NCBI GenBank assembly: GCA_030148745.1
Contig: JASBSV010000076.1
Location: 1-51,352 of the forward strand
DNA: 51,352 nt
Source: Paracoccaceae bacterium
GTDB lineage: Bacteria; Pseudomonadota; Alphaproteobacteria; Rhodobacterales; Rhodobacteraceae
Direction: 5' to 3'
The stretch's first letter is position 1, and every line of letters begins with the position of its first letter. Position numbers and translations under genes: made by a program. The notes under the pieces are model-generated. The model did no database searches and was not told the origin of the DNA. It saw only the letters and a program-made list of their open reading frames with translations. Positions 41,851 through 50,363 of this stretch are shown in pieces.

Positions 41851-43083
41851 TCAGTCCGGTGTCGACCATGACACCAAAGAGACCATGTCGGTTGTAACGC
41901 TGTCCGTGCCACCCACAAGCGCAACCGGCTCACCATTCAGAAGGACCGTGCTGGACGGCGCGGTTTCGTCATGGCTCACGTCTATGACCGAACTGGCAAG
42001 GTCAGCCGGGTCCACCGCGACCAAGATCTGATCGCTCTGGACGTCAAAGTCCTGAATCGTCGCCTGCGGACCAGCGTCCATCCAACTGCCCGAGATGAAA
42101 GTATCGGCCCCCGGCCCGCCATTTGCCAGATCGCCATTTCCGAGGATCAGAACATCATCGCCCGCGCCGCCATTCAGAAAATCGGCGATACTGGTTTGCG
42201 CCTCTGCAGGGCCATCGACCGAGCCGATGACAGTGTCGTTGCCTTCGTCACCCATGAGCGTGTCGCTGCCAGACCCGCCTGCGATGATATCGTCGCCATA
42301 ACCGCCCTCAATCTTGTCGTCGCCGGACTGACCCAGCAGCAGATCGTTGCCCGGGCCACCGGTGATCTGATCATGGCCGGGCCCGCCAAGCAGGGTATCG
42401 GCGCCGCCCTGACCGAAAAGCTGATCATGACCGGCACCGCCGCTGACCGTGTCGGCGCCGTCGCCCCCAAGCAAAAGATCGTCGCCGGCCTGACCGTCCA
42501 CATTGTCGTCGCCGGCACCGCCATAAAGATGGTCATCGCCGGGCGCACCGAGGAGGCTGTCGTCACCCGCATAACCGTTCATCTGATCCTGACCGCCGCC
42601 GCCGATCAGGGTATCAGACGCCGCGGTTCCGGCCTGAATCGTGCCTAAAACCGCCTCTATCGTTGCATCGGGCAGAGTATTATCGGTGCTGTCTGGCAAC
42701 TCAGCGCCCGGCGTGCTGCCGATACCGCCATCAGTTGCGCTGTTTGCGTTGGGATCCTGTGCCGAGATGGCAGAGGAAGGCGCGTCATCCGCTGAGGGCG
42801 CCATCGCGCTTTCATCGCCAGCTACATAGCCAGCGGCAACTGACGGGCCGCCCGATGCCACAATCTGTTCAGAACCGGAGGCGGAAAGCGCCTCACCCAA
42901 CAAACCCAAAGGCCCACCCGCCGACTGATCCGCGCCGTCGGTTTCGGGGTCGGTGTTTGGATCATCGGCCTGATCTGCACCGGGATCGTCATCGGCATCG
43001 GATTTTCCGGTGTTCAGAAGGCTTGGCACCTCAACAAACAACCCGGCCATGAACAGGCCCAGAATTCCGGACAGCGCCAGCAT
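41851..43083 (-). CDS. RTX-type calcium-binding protein with N-terminal hydrophobic segment
   Basis: A 410-residue acidic protein. Residues 1-23 (MLALSGILGLFMAGLFVEVP and following) are one hydrophobic segment, either a membrane anchor or uncleaved signal. Residues about 30-135 are an Asp/Ser/Pro/Gly-rich linker. From about 155 to 310 there are a dozen or more nonapeptide RTX repeats of the GGxGxDxLx type (GGAGDDNVD, GGDGADTVS, GGPGNDLLL), which fold into a calcium-bound beta-roll. The C-terminus (residues 330-410) has no clear catalytic motif. RTX proteins normally leave through a type I secretion system, but none is encoded in the window. The ATG at 43083 is preferred to a TTG three codons earlier. 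Function unknown. Confidence 0.88.
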   Translation of the reverse strand: MLALSGILGLFMAGLFVEVPSLLNTGKSDADDDPGADQADDPNTDPETDGADQSAGGPLGLLGEALSASGSEQIVASGGPSVAAGYVAGDESAMAPSADDAPSSAISAQDPNANSATDGGIGSTPGAELPDSTDNTLPDATIEAVLGTIQAGTAASDTLIGGGGQDQMNGYAGDDSLLGAPGDDHLYGGAGDDNVDGQAGDDLLLGGDGADTVSGGAGHDQLFGQGGADTLLGGPGHDQITGGPGNDLLLGQSGDDKIEGGYGDDIIAGGSGSDTLMGDEGNDTVIGSVDGPAEAQTSIADFLNGGAGDDVLILGNGDLANGGPGADTFISGSWMDAGPQATIQDFDVQSDQILVAVDPADLASSVIDVSHDETAPSSTVLLNGEPVALVGGTDSVTTDMVSLVSWSTPD

Positions 43084-43232
43084 TTTTTCCAATCCTCGCC
43101 GATATCAAAACTGCCCGAAGGCTGTGCTCGCATAGGACAGTCAGAGGCGAAACGGGTTAAGATCGGGTCAAAAATCGCCCGGGTCCTCAGGAATTATTAG
43201 TAAAAATCAATATTAACGACGCCTTCGATGCG

Positions 43233-44141
43233 TCATTCGTTCCCATCCCCGAGCGGGGCTTTGAAAAACGGTATAAAGTTCCCGGTCACCGCCCGGGGAT
43301 TTTCTTCCATGATGAAATGGCCACTTTGACAGGAAGCCTCGGTCACGGGCGTGGCCCAGCTGTTCCAATATTTGGCCGGGCTGCCGGATTGGGCAGGAAA
43401 GCCGGCATCGCTCCATAAAAAGTGAAGCGGGGCGGTGATTTTCCTGCCAAGGCTGCGGTCTGTCTCATCCAGACGGCGGTCAATTCCGGCGCCGGCCCGG
43501 TAATCGGCGCACATCGCGTGAATGCGCGCAGGCTCGCGCGCCTGACTGCGATAGCTTTCCAGCGCGTCCGGAGGAAATGCGTCCAGTGATTTGGCCCGGG
43601 TCCATGACGCAAGCGTCCAGTCGATATAGCCTGCCGGATCCGCCCCGATCATCCGCTCGGGCAGTGGGTAGGGCTGTGCCAGAAAGGTCCAGTGATAGGC
43701 GGCCATGGCCAGTTCCGCAGTCCATGCAGACCACAGATCAGCGGTGGTGATAACCTCGATGATACCAAGCCGGCTGACGCGGCCGGGATGATCCAGCGCC
43801 ATGCGATAGCTGACCCGTGCGCCCCGGTCGTGGCCAAGGACCATTACCCGGTCAAGCGCGAGCGCATCCAGAAGGCCGATGATATCGTTCGCCATCTGGC
43901 GTTTGGAATAGGTAATGTGTTCGGGATCATCGGCTGGTGCATCGCTTTGGCCATAGCCCCTGAGATCGGGAATGATCACATCGAAAAGCTGTGCCAGTTG
44001 AGGCGCAACGCGCGACCAGCACATTCCGTTTTGCGGATACCCGTGCAGCAATATCAGAGGCCTGCCGCTGCCGGCGCGCTGAAAGCTGATGCCGATGCCA
44101 TCCACCTGTGCGCGCGATCTTGTAAAGCCGGGGATCGTCAT
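43233..44141 (-). CDS. Alpha/beta hydrolase, haloacetate-dehalogenase-like
   Basis: A 302-residue alpha/beta hydrolase. The nucleophile elbow GHDRGARVSYRMALDHP has Asp105 (nucleophile) with Arg106 and Arg109, HGYPQNG forms the oxyanion loop, PDLRGYGQSD follows, and the likely histidine is in SGHFIMEENP. These and YHW, FLAQPYPLPERMIGADP and DYRAG resemble the fluoroacetate dehalogenase of Rhodopseudomonas as I remember it. The acidic partner aligned with its Asp134 is Glu129 here (GIIEVITT), so activity may differ. Epoxide hydrolase is an alternative. The start overlaps the DUF1643 stop by four bases. Confidence 0.85.
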   Translation of the reverse strand: MTIPGFTRSRAQVDGIGISFQRAGSGRPLILLHGYPQNGMCWSRVAPQLAQLFDVIIPDLRGYGQSDAPADDPEHITYSKRQMANDIIGLLDALALDRVMVLGHDRGARVSYRMALDHPGRVSRLGIIEVITTADLWSAWTAELAMAAYHWTFLAQPYPLPERMIGADPAGYIDWTLASWTRAKSLDAFPPDALESYRSQAREPARIHAMCADYRAGAGIDRRLDETDRSLGRKITAPLHFLWSDAGFPAQSGSPAKYWNSWATPVTEASCQSGHFIMEENPRAVTGNFIPFFKAPLGDGNE

Positions 44142-44671
44142 GAGGCCGCTCCGGCATCTTGAGGTGCGTGCCAGAGAACCGGCGATTGAGAATAAGATAT
44201 GTATAGCGGATGTTTGGGGTGGCCGTGTTTTGACAGACCCAGATGATAAAGCGGGATATTCCGGGCCCGAAGGAGGCGTTCAACTGCCGGGCCGCGGCCA
44301 AGATGTGCGCCATGTGTGCCCCAGGCCGCGACCACCTGATCTGCCCAGTCACAGGCCTCGAGAATGGCTTTGTCATTGGCTGGGCCGACCGGATCGGCGG
44401 CCTTGCGCATCGCGAAAGGATCGGTGTCGCGCCAGGCGAAAATATTTGTCACCCGGAAAGCGCCAAAGCCCAAGGCGCGGGCCCGCCGCTCGCAACGTTC
44501 GACGGTGGGGTCGTTTTGAACTTCGGTCGCGGTGGAAGGGTTGAGCATAACGAAATGGGCCTTTGCGCCCGCCCGGTCCCAGACACGGGTCAGATGATAG
44601 CGGTATCGCTCGCAATGAGAATAGACCGCCGAGGAGTTCGCATCGCCCTTTTGAAAGCTCTTGGTGATCAT
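44138..44671 (-). CDS. DUF1643-family protein
   Basis: A 177-residue cytoplasmic protein of the DUF1643 family, a family of unknown function. The hallmark is RYRYHLTRVWD with FVMLNPSTATEVQNDPTVERCERRARALGFGAFRVTNIFAWRDTDP, then AAWGTHGA and LGLSKHGHPKHPLYI. The fold has been related to uracil-DNA-glycosylase-like proteins in some annotations; I cannot verify this. The start ATG at 44671 is where family similarity begins. Its stop overlaps the start of the dehalogenase-like gene, so the two are cotranslated. Confidence 0.9.
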   Translation of the reverse strand: MITKSFQKGDANSSAVYSHCERYRYHLTRVWDRAGAKAHFVMLNPSTATEVQNDPTVERCERRARALGFGAFRVTNIFAWRDTDPFAMRKAADPVGPANDKAILEACDWADQVVAAWGTHGAHLGRGPAVERLLRARNIPLYHLGLSKHGHPKHPLYISYSQSPVLWHAPQDAGAAS

Positions 44672-44734
44672 CGGGTTATTTTCCGCGCCGCTTGCGGGAA
44701 TGTCAAAGCCAATGCGCGGGGCCGCAGACGCAGG

Positions 44735-44770
44735 GCCGCCTTCGGCGAGAGTATTTTCACAAAGAAGAAG
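44735..44770 (+). repeat. Dispersed intergenic repeat, copy B
   Basis: GCCGCCTTCGGCGAGAGTAT, then TTTCACAAAGAAGAAG. It is a near-identical copy of the element at 35906 and sits in the gap between truB and the DUF1643 gene, 8 bases from the truB stop. The CGCCTTCGGCG core can fold into a small hairpin. Confidence 0.75.
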
Positions 44771-44777
44771 GGCTGGA

Positions 44778-45683
44778 TCAGTTTTGAAAGACCCGGCTTG
44801 GGTGCAACTCGCCGCTGCGGTAGGTGCCGACGGCGACGGCATGACCGTCGAGGGAGGCCCATGCCTCATCGCCATAACCGACGTCAGATGCGATGACCGC
44901 GCCGGGGTTTCCGTGCCTTAGCCTTGCGGCGCCTTCGGCGGTGGCCACGAGTTCCGGCAGATCGCTCAGACCCTCTTCGAGGGGCAGGAGGAGGCTGTCT
45001 AGTTCGGGTGTTTTTGCAAGATCTTCGATCGTCTCGAGAGTGGTGGCATGGTCGGTATCGAAGGGCCCGGACCAGACCCGGCGCAGCGATCTGACATGGC
45101 CCAGGCAACCCAGCGTCTGGCCGAGATCCCGGGCGATTGCGCGCACGTAACCGCCCTTGCCGCAGATCATTTCCAGAACCGCGTGGTCGGGATCGGGGCG
45201 CTCTGTCAATGTCAGTTCTTCGACAAACAGCGGGCGCGCGGCGAGGTCCACATCCTCGCCGGCGCGGGCCAGTTTATAGGCCCTTTCGCCGTCTATTCTG
45301 ACGGCAGAAAACCGCGGAGGGATCTGCATGATGTCGCCGGTAAAGCCGGCGAGCGCATCGCGGATTTCCTGATCGTCCGGCCGTAGCGTCGATGTGGCGA
45401 TCACCTCGCCTTCGGCGTCGTCGGTATTGGTTGCCGCGCCAAATCGGACGGTAAAGCGATAGGCCTTCATTGCGTCCGTTATATAGGGAATGGTCTTGGT
45501 CGCTTCGCCCAGCGCGATGGCCAGAACCCCGGTCGCATCGGGGTCGAGCGTTCCGGCGTGGCCCGCCTTTTTGGCGCCAAAGGCCCAGCGGACCTTGTTG
45601 ACAACGGCGGTCGATGTCGGCCCGGCGGGCTTGTCAATCACGATCCATCCGGAGATGTCGCGTCCTTTTTTGCGCCTTGCCAT
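44778..45683 (-). CDS. truB: tRNA pseudouridine(55) synthase TruB
   Basis: A 301-residue enzyme that makes pseudouridine 55 in the tRNA T-loop. The catalytic aspartate is Asp47 in [41 protein letters not shown] and [18 protein letters not shown] are further diagnostic motifs, and the start [21 protein letters not shown] is typical. Its ATG overlaps the rbfA stop (ATGA), the classical rbfA-truB pairing. Confidence 0.97.
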   Translation of the reverse strand: MARRKKGRDISGWIVIDKPAGPTSTAVVNKVRWAFGAKKAGHAGTLDPDATGVLAIALGEATKTIPYITDAMKAYRFTVRFGAATNTDDAEGEVIATSTLRPDDQEIRDALAGFTGDIMQIPPRFSAVRIDGERAYKLARAGEDVDLAARPLFVEELTLTERPDPDHAVLEMICGKGGYVRAIARDLGQTLGCLGHVRSLRRVWSGPFDTDHATTLETIEDLAKTPELDSLLLPLEEGLSDLPELVATAEGAARLRHGNPGAVIASDVGYGDEAWASLDGHAVAVGTYRSGELHPSRVFQN

Positions 45684-46078
45684 CAGTCTTCCAGATCGCG
45701 CCGGACGTCGCCCTGGGAAAACAGGCGCCGCGTGTCGTCCATCCGGTCGAAGGTATCGTCGATTTCAAATCGCAGTTCGGGCGCAAATTTCAGCGTCAGT
45801 TTCCGGGCCACCAGCCGGCGTAGTTCCTGGCGGTTGCGGCGCAGGGCCGCCAGCGCCAGATCGGCGCCGTCGCCGCCCAGCGGCAGGACATAGGCGGTGG
45901 CGATTTTCAGGTCGGGGGTGGCCGTGACTTCGCCCACAGTGATCGATATGCGATTGAGGTCCGGATCATGGACATCGCCGCGCAGCAGAACGTCAGACAG
46001 GGTGCGGCGGATAAGTTCGCCGACACGCAATTGTCTTTGGCTGGGCCCTGTGCCCTGATGGGATTTGTTCTTTGCCAT
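45683..46078 (-). CDS. rbfA: Ribosome-binding factor A
   Basis: A 131-residue KH-fold factor needed for late maturation of the 30S subunit and the 16S rRNA 5' end. The family pattern is [25 protein letters not shown] in helix 1, [26 protein letters not shown] in the KH core, and [23 protein letters not shown] in the second half. I used the ATG at 46078 ([20 protein letters not shown]). It overlaps truB by four bases and is divergent from dapB. Confidence 0.97.
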   Translation of the reverse strand: MAKNKSHQGTGPSQRQLRVGELIRRTLSDVLLRGDVHDPDLNRISITVGEVTATPDLKIATAYVLPLGGDGADLALAALRRNRQELRRLVARKLTLKFAPELRFEIDDTFDRMDDTRRLFSQGDVRRDLED

Positions 46079-46175
46079 GGCCGAGCATCTAAGCAAGGTT
46101 GCCCGCCCTTGCAACCAAGGCTTTGCCTTGGCGGCTCTCACGGGCTAGAGACGCAGCGACATGAAGGAGTGTGAG

Positions 46176-46985
46176 ATGACGCAAAAACCGGGAATAGTCG
46201 TTACCGGGGCTTCGGGCCGGATGGGGCAGATGCTGATCCGCCAGATCGCCAAAAGCGATCGGCTGCGGCTGGTCGGGGCGCTTGAGCGCGAAGGGCACGA
46301 CTGGATCGGTCAGGATGTGGGCCTTGCGATGGGTGGCGCGGCGCTGGATGTGCGGGTGGAAGACGATCCGCTGGAAAGCTTTGCCAGATGCCAGGGCGTG
46401 ATAGATTTTACCGCGCCGGAAGCCTCGGTGGAATTTGCCGGTCTGGCGGCGCAGGCACGCGCGGTGCATGTCATCGGGACCACCGGGTTCAGCGAGGATC
46501 AGCTGGCCGCGCTTGAGCCGGCATCGCGCCACGCCGCGATCATTCGCGCCGGCAACATGAGCCTTGGCGTCAACCTGTTGGTGCAGCTGACCAAAAAGGT
46601 GGCCCGGGCGCTGGATGAGGATTTCGATATCGAGGTCGTGGAGGCGCATCATCGTCACAAGGTCGATGCGCCGTCAGGGACCGCGCTGATGCTGGGCGAG
46701 GCCGCTGCCGAAGGGCGGGGCGTGGTCTTGAAGGATGTCACCGAAAGTGGCCGCGACGGCATAACAGGTGCGCGCGGGCGTGGCGCCATCGGTTTTTCGG
46801 CGATCCGCGGCGGCGACATTGTCGGCGAGCACGATGTGATTTTTGCTGCCGACGGTGAGCGGGTTATTCTGCGCCATGTGGCGACGGATCGCGCGATCTT
46901 TGCGCGCGGCGCTTTGAAGGCCGTGCTTTGGGGGCAGGGGAAAAAGCCGGGTATTTATTCGATGCTGGATGTTCTGGGGCTATGA
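46176..46985 (+). CDS. dapB: 4-hydroxy-tetrahydrodipicolinate reductase
   Basis: A 269-residue enzyme of the diaminopimelate/lysine pathway, using NAD(P)H. The nucleotide-binding motif is [17 protein letters not shown], the fingerprint [14 protein letters not shown] follows, and the catalytic segment is [20 protein letters not shown] with [14 protein letters not shown]. The start ATG at 46176 has AAGGAG eight bases upstream; an earlier ATG at 46161 is less likely. It converges on the SdhAF4-like gene and is divergent from rbfA. Confidence 0.97.
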   Translation: MTQKPGIVVTGASGRMGQMLIRQIAKSDRLRLVGALEREGHDWIGQDVGLAMGGAALDVRVEDDPLESFARCQGVIDFTAPEASVEFAGLAAQARAVHVIGTTGFSEDQLAALEPASRHAAIIRAGNMSLGVNLLVQLTKKVARALDEDFDIEVVEAHHRHKVDAPSGTALMLGEAAAEGRGVVLKDVTESGRDGITGARGRGAIGFSAIRGGDIVGEHDVIFAADGERVILRHVATDRAIFARGALKAVLWGQGKKPGIYSMLDVLGL

Positions 46986-46992
46986 CCGGCCC

Positions 46993-47172
46993 TCAGAAAT
47001 CGACCGCGATACCCTTTTTTTCCCAATCGCCATAGCGCGCAGGATCCGGGCCCTTGCGCCCGCCCAATTCGGCAGGGCGCCGGTTTTCAGGCTGCGACTT
47101 GCGGCGCTCTTCGGCCTCGGCCAGCGCACGTTTGGCGGCGGCGGGCAGGTCTTTGTCCGACCTTTGGGTCAT
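46993..47172 (-). CDS. SdhAF4-like small protein (DUF1674)
   Basis: A 59-residue DUF1674 protein. Its conserved C-terminus, ELGGRKGPDPARYGDWEKKGIAVDF, is the diagnostic DPxRYGDWExKGxxxDF pattern shared with the eukaryotic succinate dehydrogenase assembly factor SdhAF4/Sdh8, which helps flavinylated SdhA and protects it from oxidation. The ATG at 47172 is used; the longer reading adds an unconserved tail. sdh genes are not in the window. Confidence 0.92.
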   Translation of the reverse strand: MTQRSDKDLPAAAKRALAEAEERRKSQPENRRPAELGGRKGPDPARYGDWEKKGIAVDF

Positions 47173-47240
47173 CAGGCATGTCCTTGTCAGTCTTTGTGTC
47201 CTGATATACTGCCGAACGGGTTTTAAACAAGGAACCATCT

Positions 47241-48515
47241 ATGGCTGAAAGCTCTCTGGCACCCAGACGCGCGGCGCTCGGGCTGCTTTCTGCGGTCATT
47301 GGTGAGCGGCGGCTTCTGGCAGAGGTTTTGCCGCAGGCGCTGACGGATCTATCGCCGCAGGGGCGGGCACGCGCGCAGCGCCTGACGCTTTGCGTGCTCA
47401 GAACCACCGCACGTGCAGATCACATCCTTGCGCCGCTTCTGCGAAAGCCGCCGCCGCTCTTTGTGCGCAATACATTGCGTCTGGCAAGCTATGAGATGCT
47501 GGCAGATGGGGCCGCCGCGCATGGGGTGGTCAATGATGCTGTGGCGCTGGTGCGGGGCAATCGCAAAACCGCCCATCTGGCGGGGCTGGTGAACGCGGTT
47601 TTGCGCAAGATCGCCGCGATGGGCCCTGAGGCATGGCAGGCGGCGCCGGCGCAGAAATTGCCGGGGTGGCTGCGCGGGCGGCTTGTGAAAGCCTATGGCG
47701 CGGCGCGGGTCGCTGATTTCGAAGCCGCCTTTGAAGAAGGCGCCCCCACCGATCTGACACCAAAGGCGGGCAATGCCGGGAAGCTGGCGGAAATGGTCGG
47801 CGGTACTGCTTTGCCGACCGGATCAGTCCGGCTGGACCGGTCGGCGCAACTGACCGGGCTGGCAGGCTATGACGACGGGAAATGGTGGGTTCAGGATGCG
47901 GCGGCTGCCCTGCCGGCGCTGCTGCTGGCGGCCCGGCCCGGCGAAAACATACTGGACCTCTGCGCTGCGCCCGGAGGTAAGACGATGCAGTTGGCCGCGT
48001 CGGGGGCGCAGGTGACGGCGCTGGATATCTCGGCCGAGCGTGCGCAGCGCCTGTCCGAAAACCTGACACGGACGCAGCTTAGCGCGCGGGTTGAGGCGGC
48101 TGACGCCCTAAGCTGGCAAGCCGATCAGCTTTTTGATGCGGTGCTTCTGGATGCGCCCTGTTCGGCGACCGGAACGATTCGTCGTCACCCGGATCTGGTC
48201 TTTGCAAAGGACGGTAAGGGGCTGCGCGATCTTTATGCGCTTCAGGCGGCGATGTTGGATCGGGCCGCGGGTCTTGTGCGCCCCGGTGGGCGGCTGGTCT
48301 TTTGTACCTGTTCGCTTTTGCCCGAAGAAGGGGAGCGGCAGGTCGCGGCATTTCTGGATCGCGCCCCGGGGTTTAGCGTTGATCCCGCCGATGCCGCATG
48401 GATCGAAGAGGATTGGAAATCTCCGCAGGGCGGGCTGAGGCTGCTGCCTGATTTCTGGTCTGACCGGGGCGGTATGGACGGCTTTTATATGGCCTGTCTG
48501 CGTAAACCCGCCTGA
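47241..48515 (+). CDS. rsmB: RsmB-type 16S rRNA (cytosine-C5) methyltransferase
   Basis: A 424-residue SAM-dependent methyltransferase with an N-terminal NusB-like helical domain (about 1-150) and a C-terminal RsmB/NSUN catalytic domain. The SAM site is ILDLCAAPGGKTMQLAASGAQVTALDIS; the two catalytic cysteine motifs are DAPCSATGTIRRHPDL and CTCSLLPEEGERQV, and GMDGFYMACLRK ends the fold. The expected target is cytosine 967 of 16S rRNA. It starts at the ATG 47241 after AAGGAA, divergent from the SdhAF4-like gene. The heparinase-like gene follows. Confidence 0.95.
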   Translation: MAESSLAPRRAALGLLSAVIGERRLLAEVLPQALTDLSPQGRARAQRLTLCVLRTTARADHILAPLLRKPPPLFVRNTLRLASYEMLADGAAAHGVVNDAVALVRGNRKTAHLAGLVNAVLRKIAAMGPEAWQAAPAQKLPGWLRGRLVKAYGAARVADFEAAFEEGAPTDLTPKAGNAGKLAEMVGGTALPTGSVRLDRSAQLTGLAGYDDGKWWVQDAAAALPALLLAARPGENILDLCAAPGGKTMQLAASGAQVTALDISAERAQRLSENLTRTQLSARVEAADALSWQADQLFDAVLLDAPCSATGTIRRHPDLVFAKDGKGLRDLYALQAAMLDRAAGLVRPGGRLVFCTCSLLPEEGERQVAAFLDRAPGFSVDPADAAWIEEDWKSPQGGLRLLPDFWSDRGGMDGFYMACLRKPA

Positions 48516-48598
48516 GCAATATTTTTCGCCGGTGACACGATCCGATGTCATGCCTATGATCGCGGATCAGGCAAACACCCCCAAGGGACAGGCGGATC

Positions 48599-50341
48599 GT
48601 GACACATTCCGAAGGCTGGTCGGCGCGTCGGGCGCGCTGGATGAACCGCTTTCATGCGCGTCTTTCCACCTTTGCCTCTCCGGCAACGGGCTTTGTCTCA
48701 CAGCCCGAGCCGCGCACCATCGGCTCTTTTGCCCGCGGGCGGCAATTGATGGCGGGCAACTTTGTTTTTGCCGGCCATCTGGTCGAGGCGCCGGGCAAGT
48801 CGATCTGGGAGCTTGCCGCCCCCGATCCCGAGTTTGATGCGGCTTTGCACGGCTTTACATGGCTCGATGATCTGGCGGCGGTCGGTGATCTTGCCTCGCG
48901 GCAGCTGGCGCAGAATTGGCTGAATGGCTGGATCGGCAAATATGGTCGCGGCACCGGCCGGGGCTGGAGCCCCGAGATAACCGCCCGGCGTCTGATCCGC
49001 TGGATCAATCATGCATTGTTTCTGCTGAACGGTCAGGATAGCGTGGTTTCGGCGGCCTATTACAGATCGCTTGCCCAGCAGACGATTTTTCTGAACCGCC
49101 GGTGGGACACGGCCTTGCCCGGCCTGCCGCGTTTCGAGGCGCTGACGGGCCTTATCTATGCCGGGCTTGCCCTGACCGGAATGGAGCGGTTCGTGGCGCC
49201 GGCCACGCGTGCTTTGGCCAAGGATTGCGCCGAGCAGATAGACGCCGAAGGCGGCATCCCAACGCGCAACCCCGAAGAGTTGCTGGAAGTGTTCACGCTG
49301 CTGAACTGGGCGGCATCGGCGCTGTCTGACGCCGGATATCTGGCCCCGCGCGAACATCTTCTGGCAATTGAGCGCATTGCACCGACATTGCGGGCGCTGC
49401 GCCACAGTGACGGCGGGCTGGCCCGGTTTCATGGCGGCGGCCGTGGCCCCGAAGGACAACTGGACAATGCGCTTGCTGCCTCAGGCGTTCGGGCGCGGGC
49501 TAATACAGGGCTTTCGATGGGCTATGCGCGGCTTTCCGCGGGCCGTACCAGCGTTATCGTCGATGCTGCCGCCCCGCCCGAAGGCGCGGCGTCTTATAAC
49601 GCACATGCCTCGACCCTGGCTTTCGAGCTGACTTCGGGGCGGCGCCCGCTGATCGTGAACTGCGGCTCGGGCGAAAGTTTCGGGGCCGAGTGGCGCCGCG
49701 CCGGCCGCGCGACCCCGTCGCATTCGACGCTTGGGATGGATGGCTATTCCTCGGCGCGCTTGGGCAGCGCCGGCTTTGGCGCTTCGCGCAGGCGGGAATT
49801 TCTGACCGACATTCCGCGCCGGGTCAGGGTGCAACAAACCTCGGGTCAGGACGGCATCAGCCTTCAGGCCGGCCATGACGGATTTTTGAAATCCCACGGG
49901 CTGACCCATATCCGGCAGCTGGACCTAGCCTTTGATGGCCGCAGTCTGACCGGCGAGGATACGGTCGCCACGCTGACCGACGAAGATAAAAAGCAGTTTG
50001 ACCGGATGATGGACCGGCTCGAACTTCTGGGGCTGCCGTTTTCGGTGCGCTTTCATCTGCACCCTGATGCCGAGGCGCAGGTCGACATGGGCGGCGCAGC
50101 GATCTCGGTGGCGCTTAAAAGCGGCGAGATCTGGGTCTTTCGGCACGATGGAATGGCGCTTTTGTCGCTGGAAAAATCGGTCTATCTGGAAAAAGGCCGC
50201 CTGAAACCACGTGCGACGAAGCAGATCGTTTTATCCGGCCGTGCAATCGACTATGCAACGCGCGTGCGTTGGTCGCTGGCCAAGGCGCAGGACACACCGA
50301 TGAATTTACGTGATCTCGAGCGTGACGACCATCCGCGCTGA
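48599..50341 (+). CDS. Heparinase II/III-family protein
   Basis: A 580-residue protein of the heparinase II/III family. It has an N-terminal alpha-helical toroid ([25 protein letters not shown] and [22 protein letters not shown]) and a C-terminal beta-sandwich ([37 protein letters not shown]). Family members cleave uronic-acid-containing polysaccharides; the physiological role in this class is unknown, but the gene is typically found between rsmB and purH in Rhodobacteraceae. No clear signal peptide is visible, which is unusual for a polysaccharide lyase. The start is the GTG at 48599. It ends 22 bp before purH. Confidence 0.9.
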   Translation: MTHSEGWSARRARWMNRFHARLSTFASPATGFVSQPEPRTIGSFARGRQLMAGNFVFAGHLVEAPGKSIWELAAPDPEFDAALHGFTWLDDLAAVGDLASRQLAQNWLNGWIGKYGRGTGRGWSPEITARRLIRWINHALFLLNGQDSVVSAAYYRSLAQQTIFLNRRWDTALPGLPRFEALTGLIYAGLALTGMERFVAPATRALAKDCAEQIDAEGGIPTRNPEELLEVFTLLNWAASALSDAGYLAPREHLLAIERIAPTLRALRHSDGGLARFHGGGRGPEGQLDNALAASGVRARANTGLSMGYARLSAGRTSVIVDAAAPPEGAASYNAHASTLAFELTSGRRPLIVNCGSGESFGAEWRRAGRATPSHSTLGMDGYSSARLGSAGFGASRRREFLTDIPRRVRVQQTSGQDGISLQAGHDGFLKSHGLTHIRQLDLAFDGRSLTGEDTVATLTDEDKKQFDRMMDRLELLGLPFSVRFHLHPDAEAQVDMGGAAISVALKSGEIWVFRHDGMALLSLEKSVYLEKGRLKPRATKQIVLSGRAIDYATRVRWSLAKAQDTPMNLRDLERDDHPR

Positions 50342-50363
50342 AAACTCAAGGAAGATTTGCCGC

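Noticed and set aside
42171..42610. RTX-coding repeats as a possible tandem DNA repeat or CRISPR
   Set aside because: The periodicity is 27 bases in a single frame and encodes GGxGxDxLx; the repeats are not identical and have no spacer structure.
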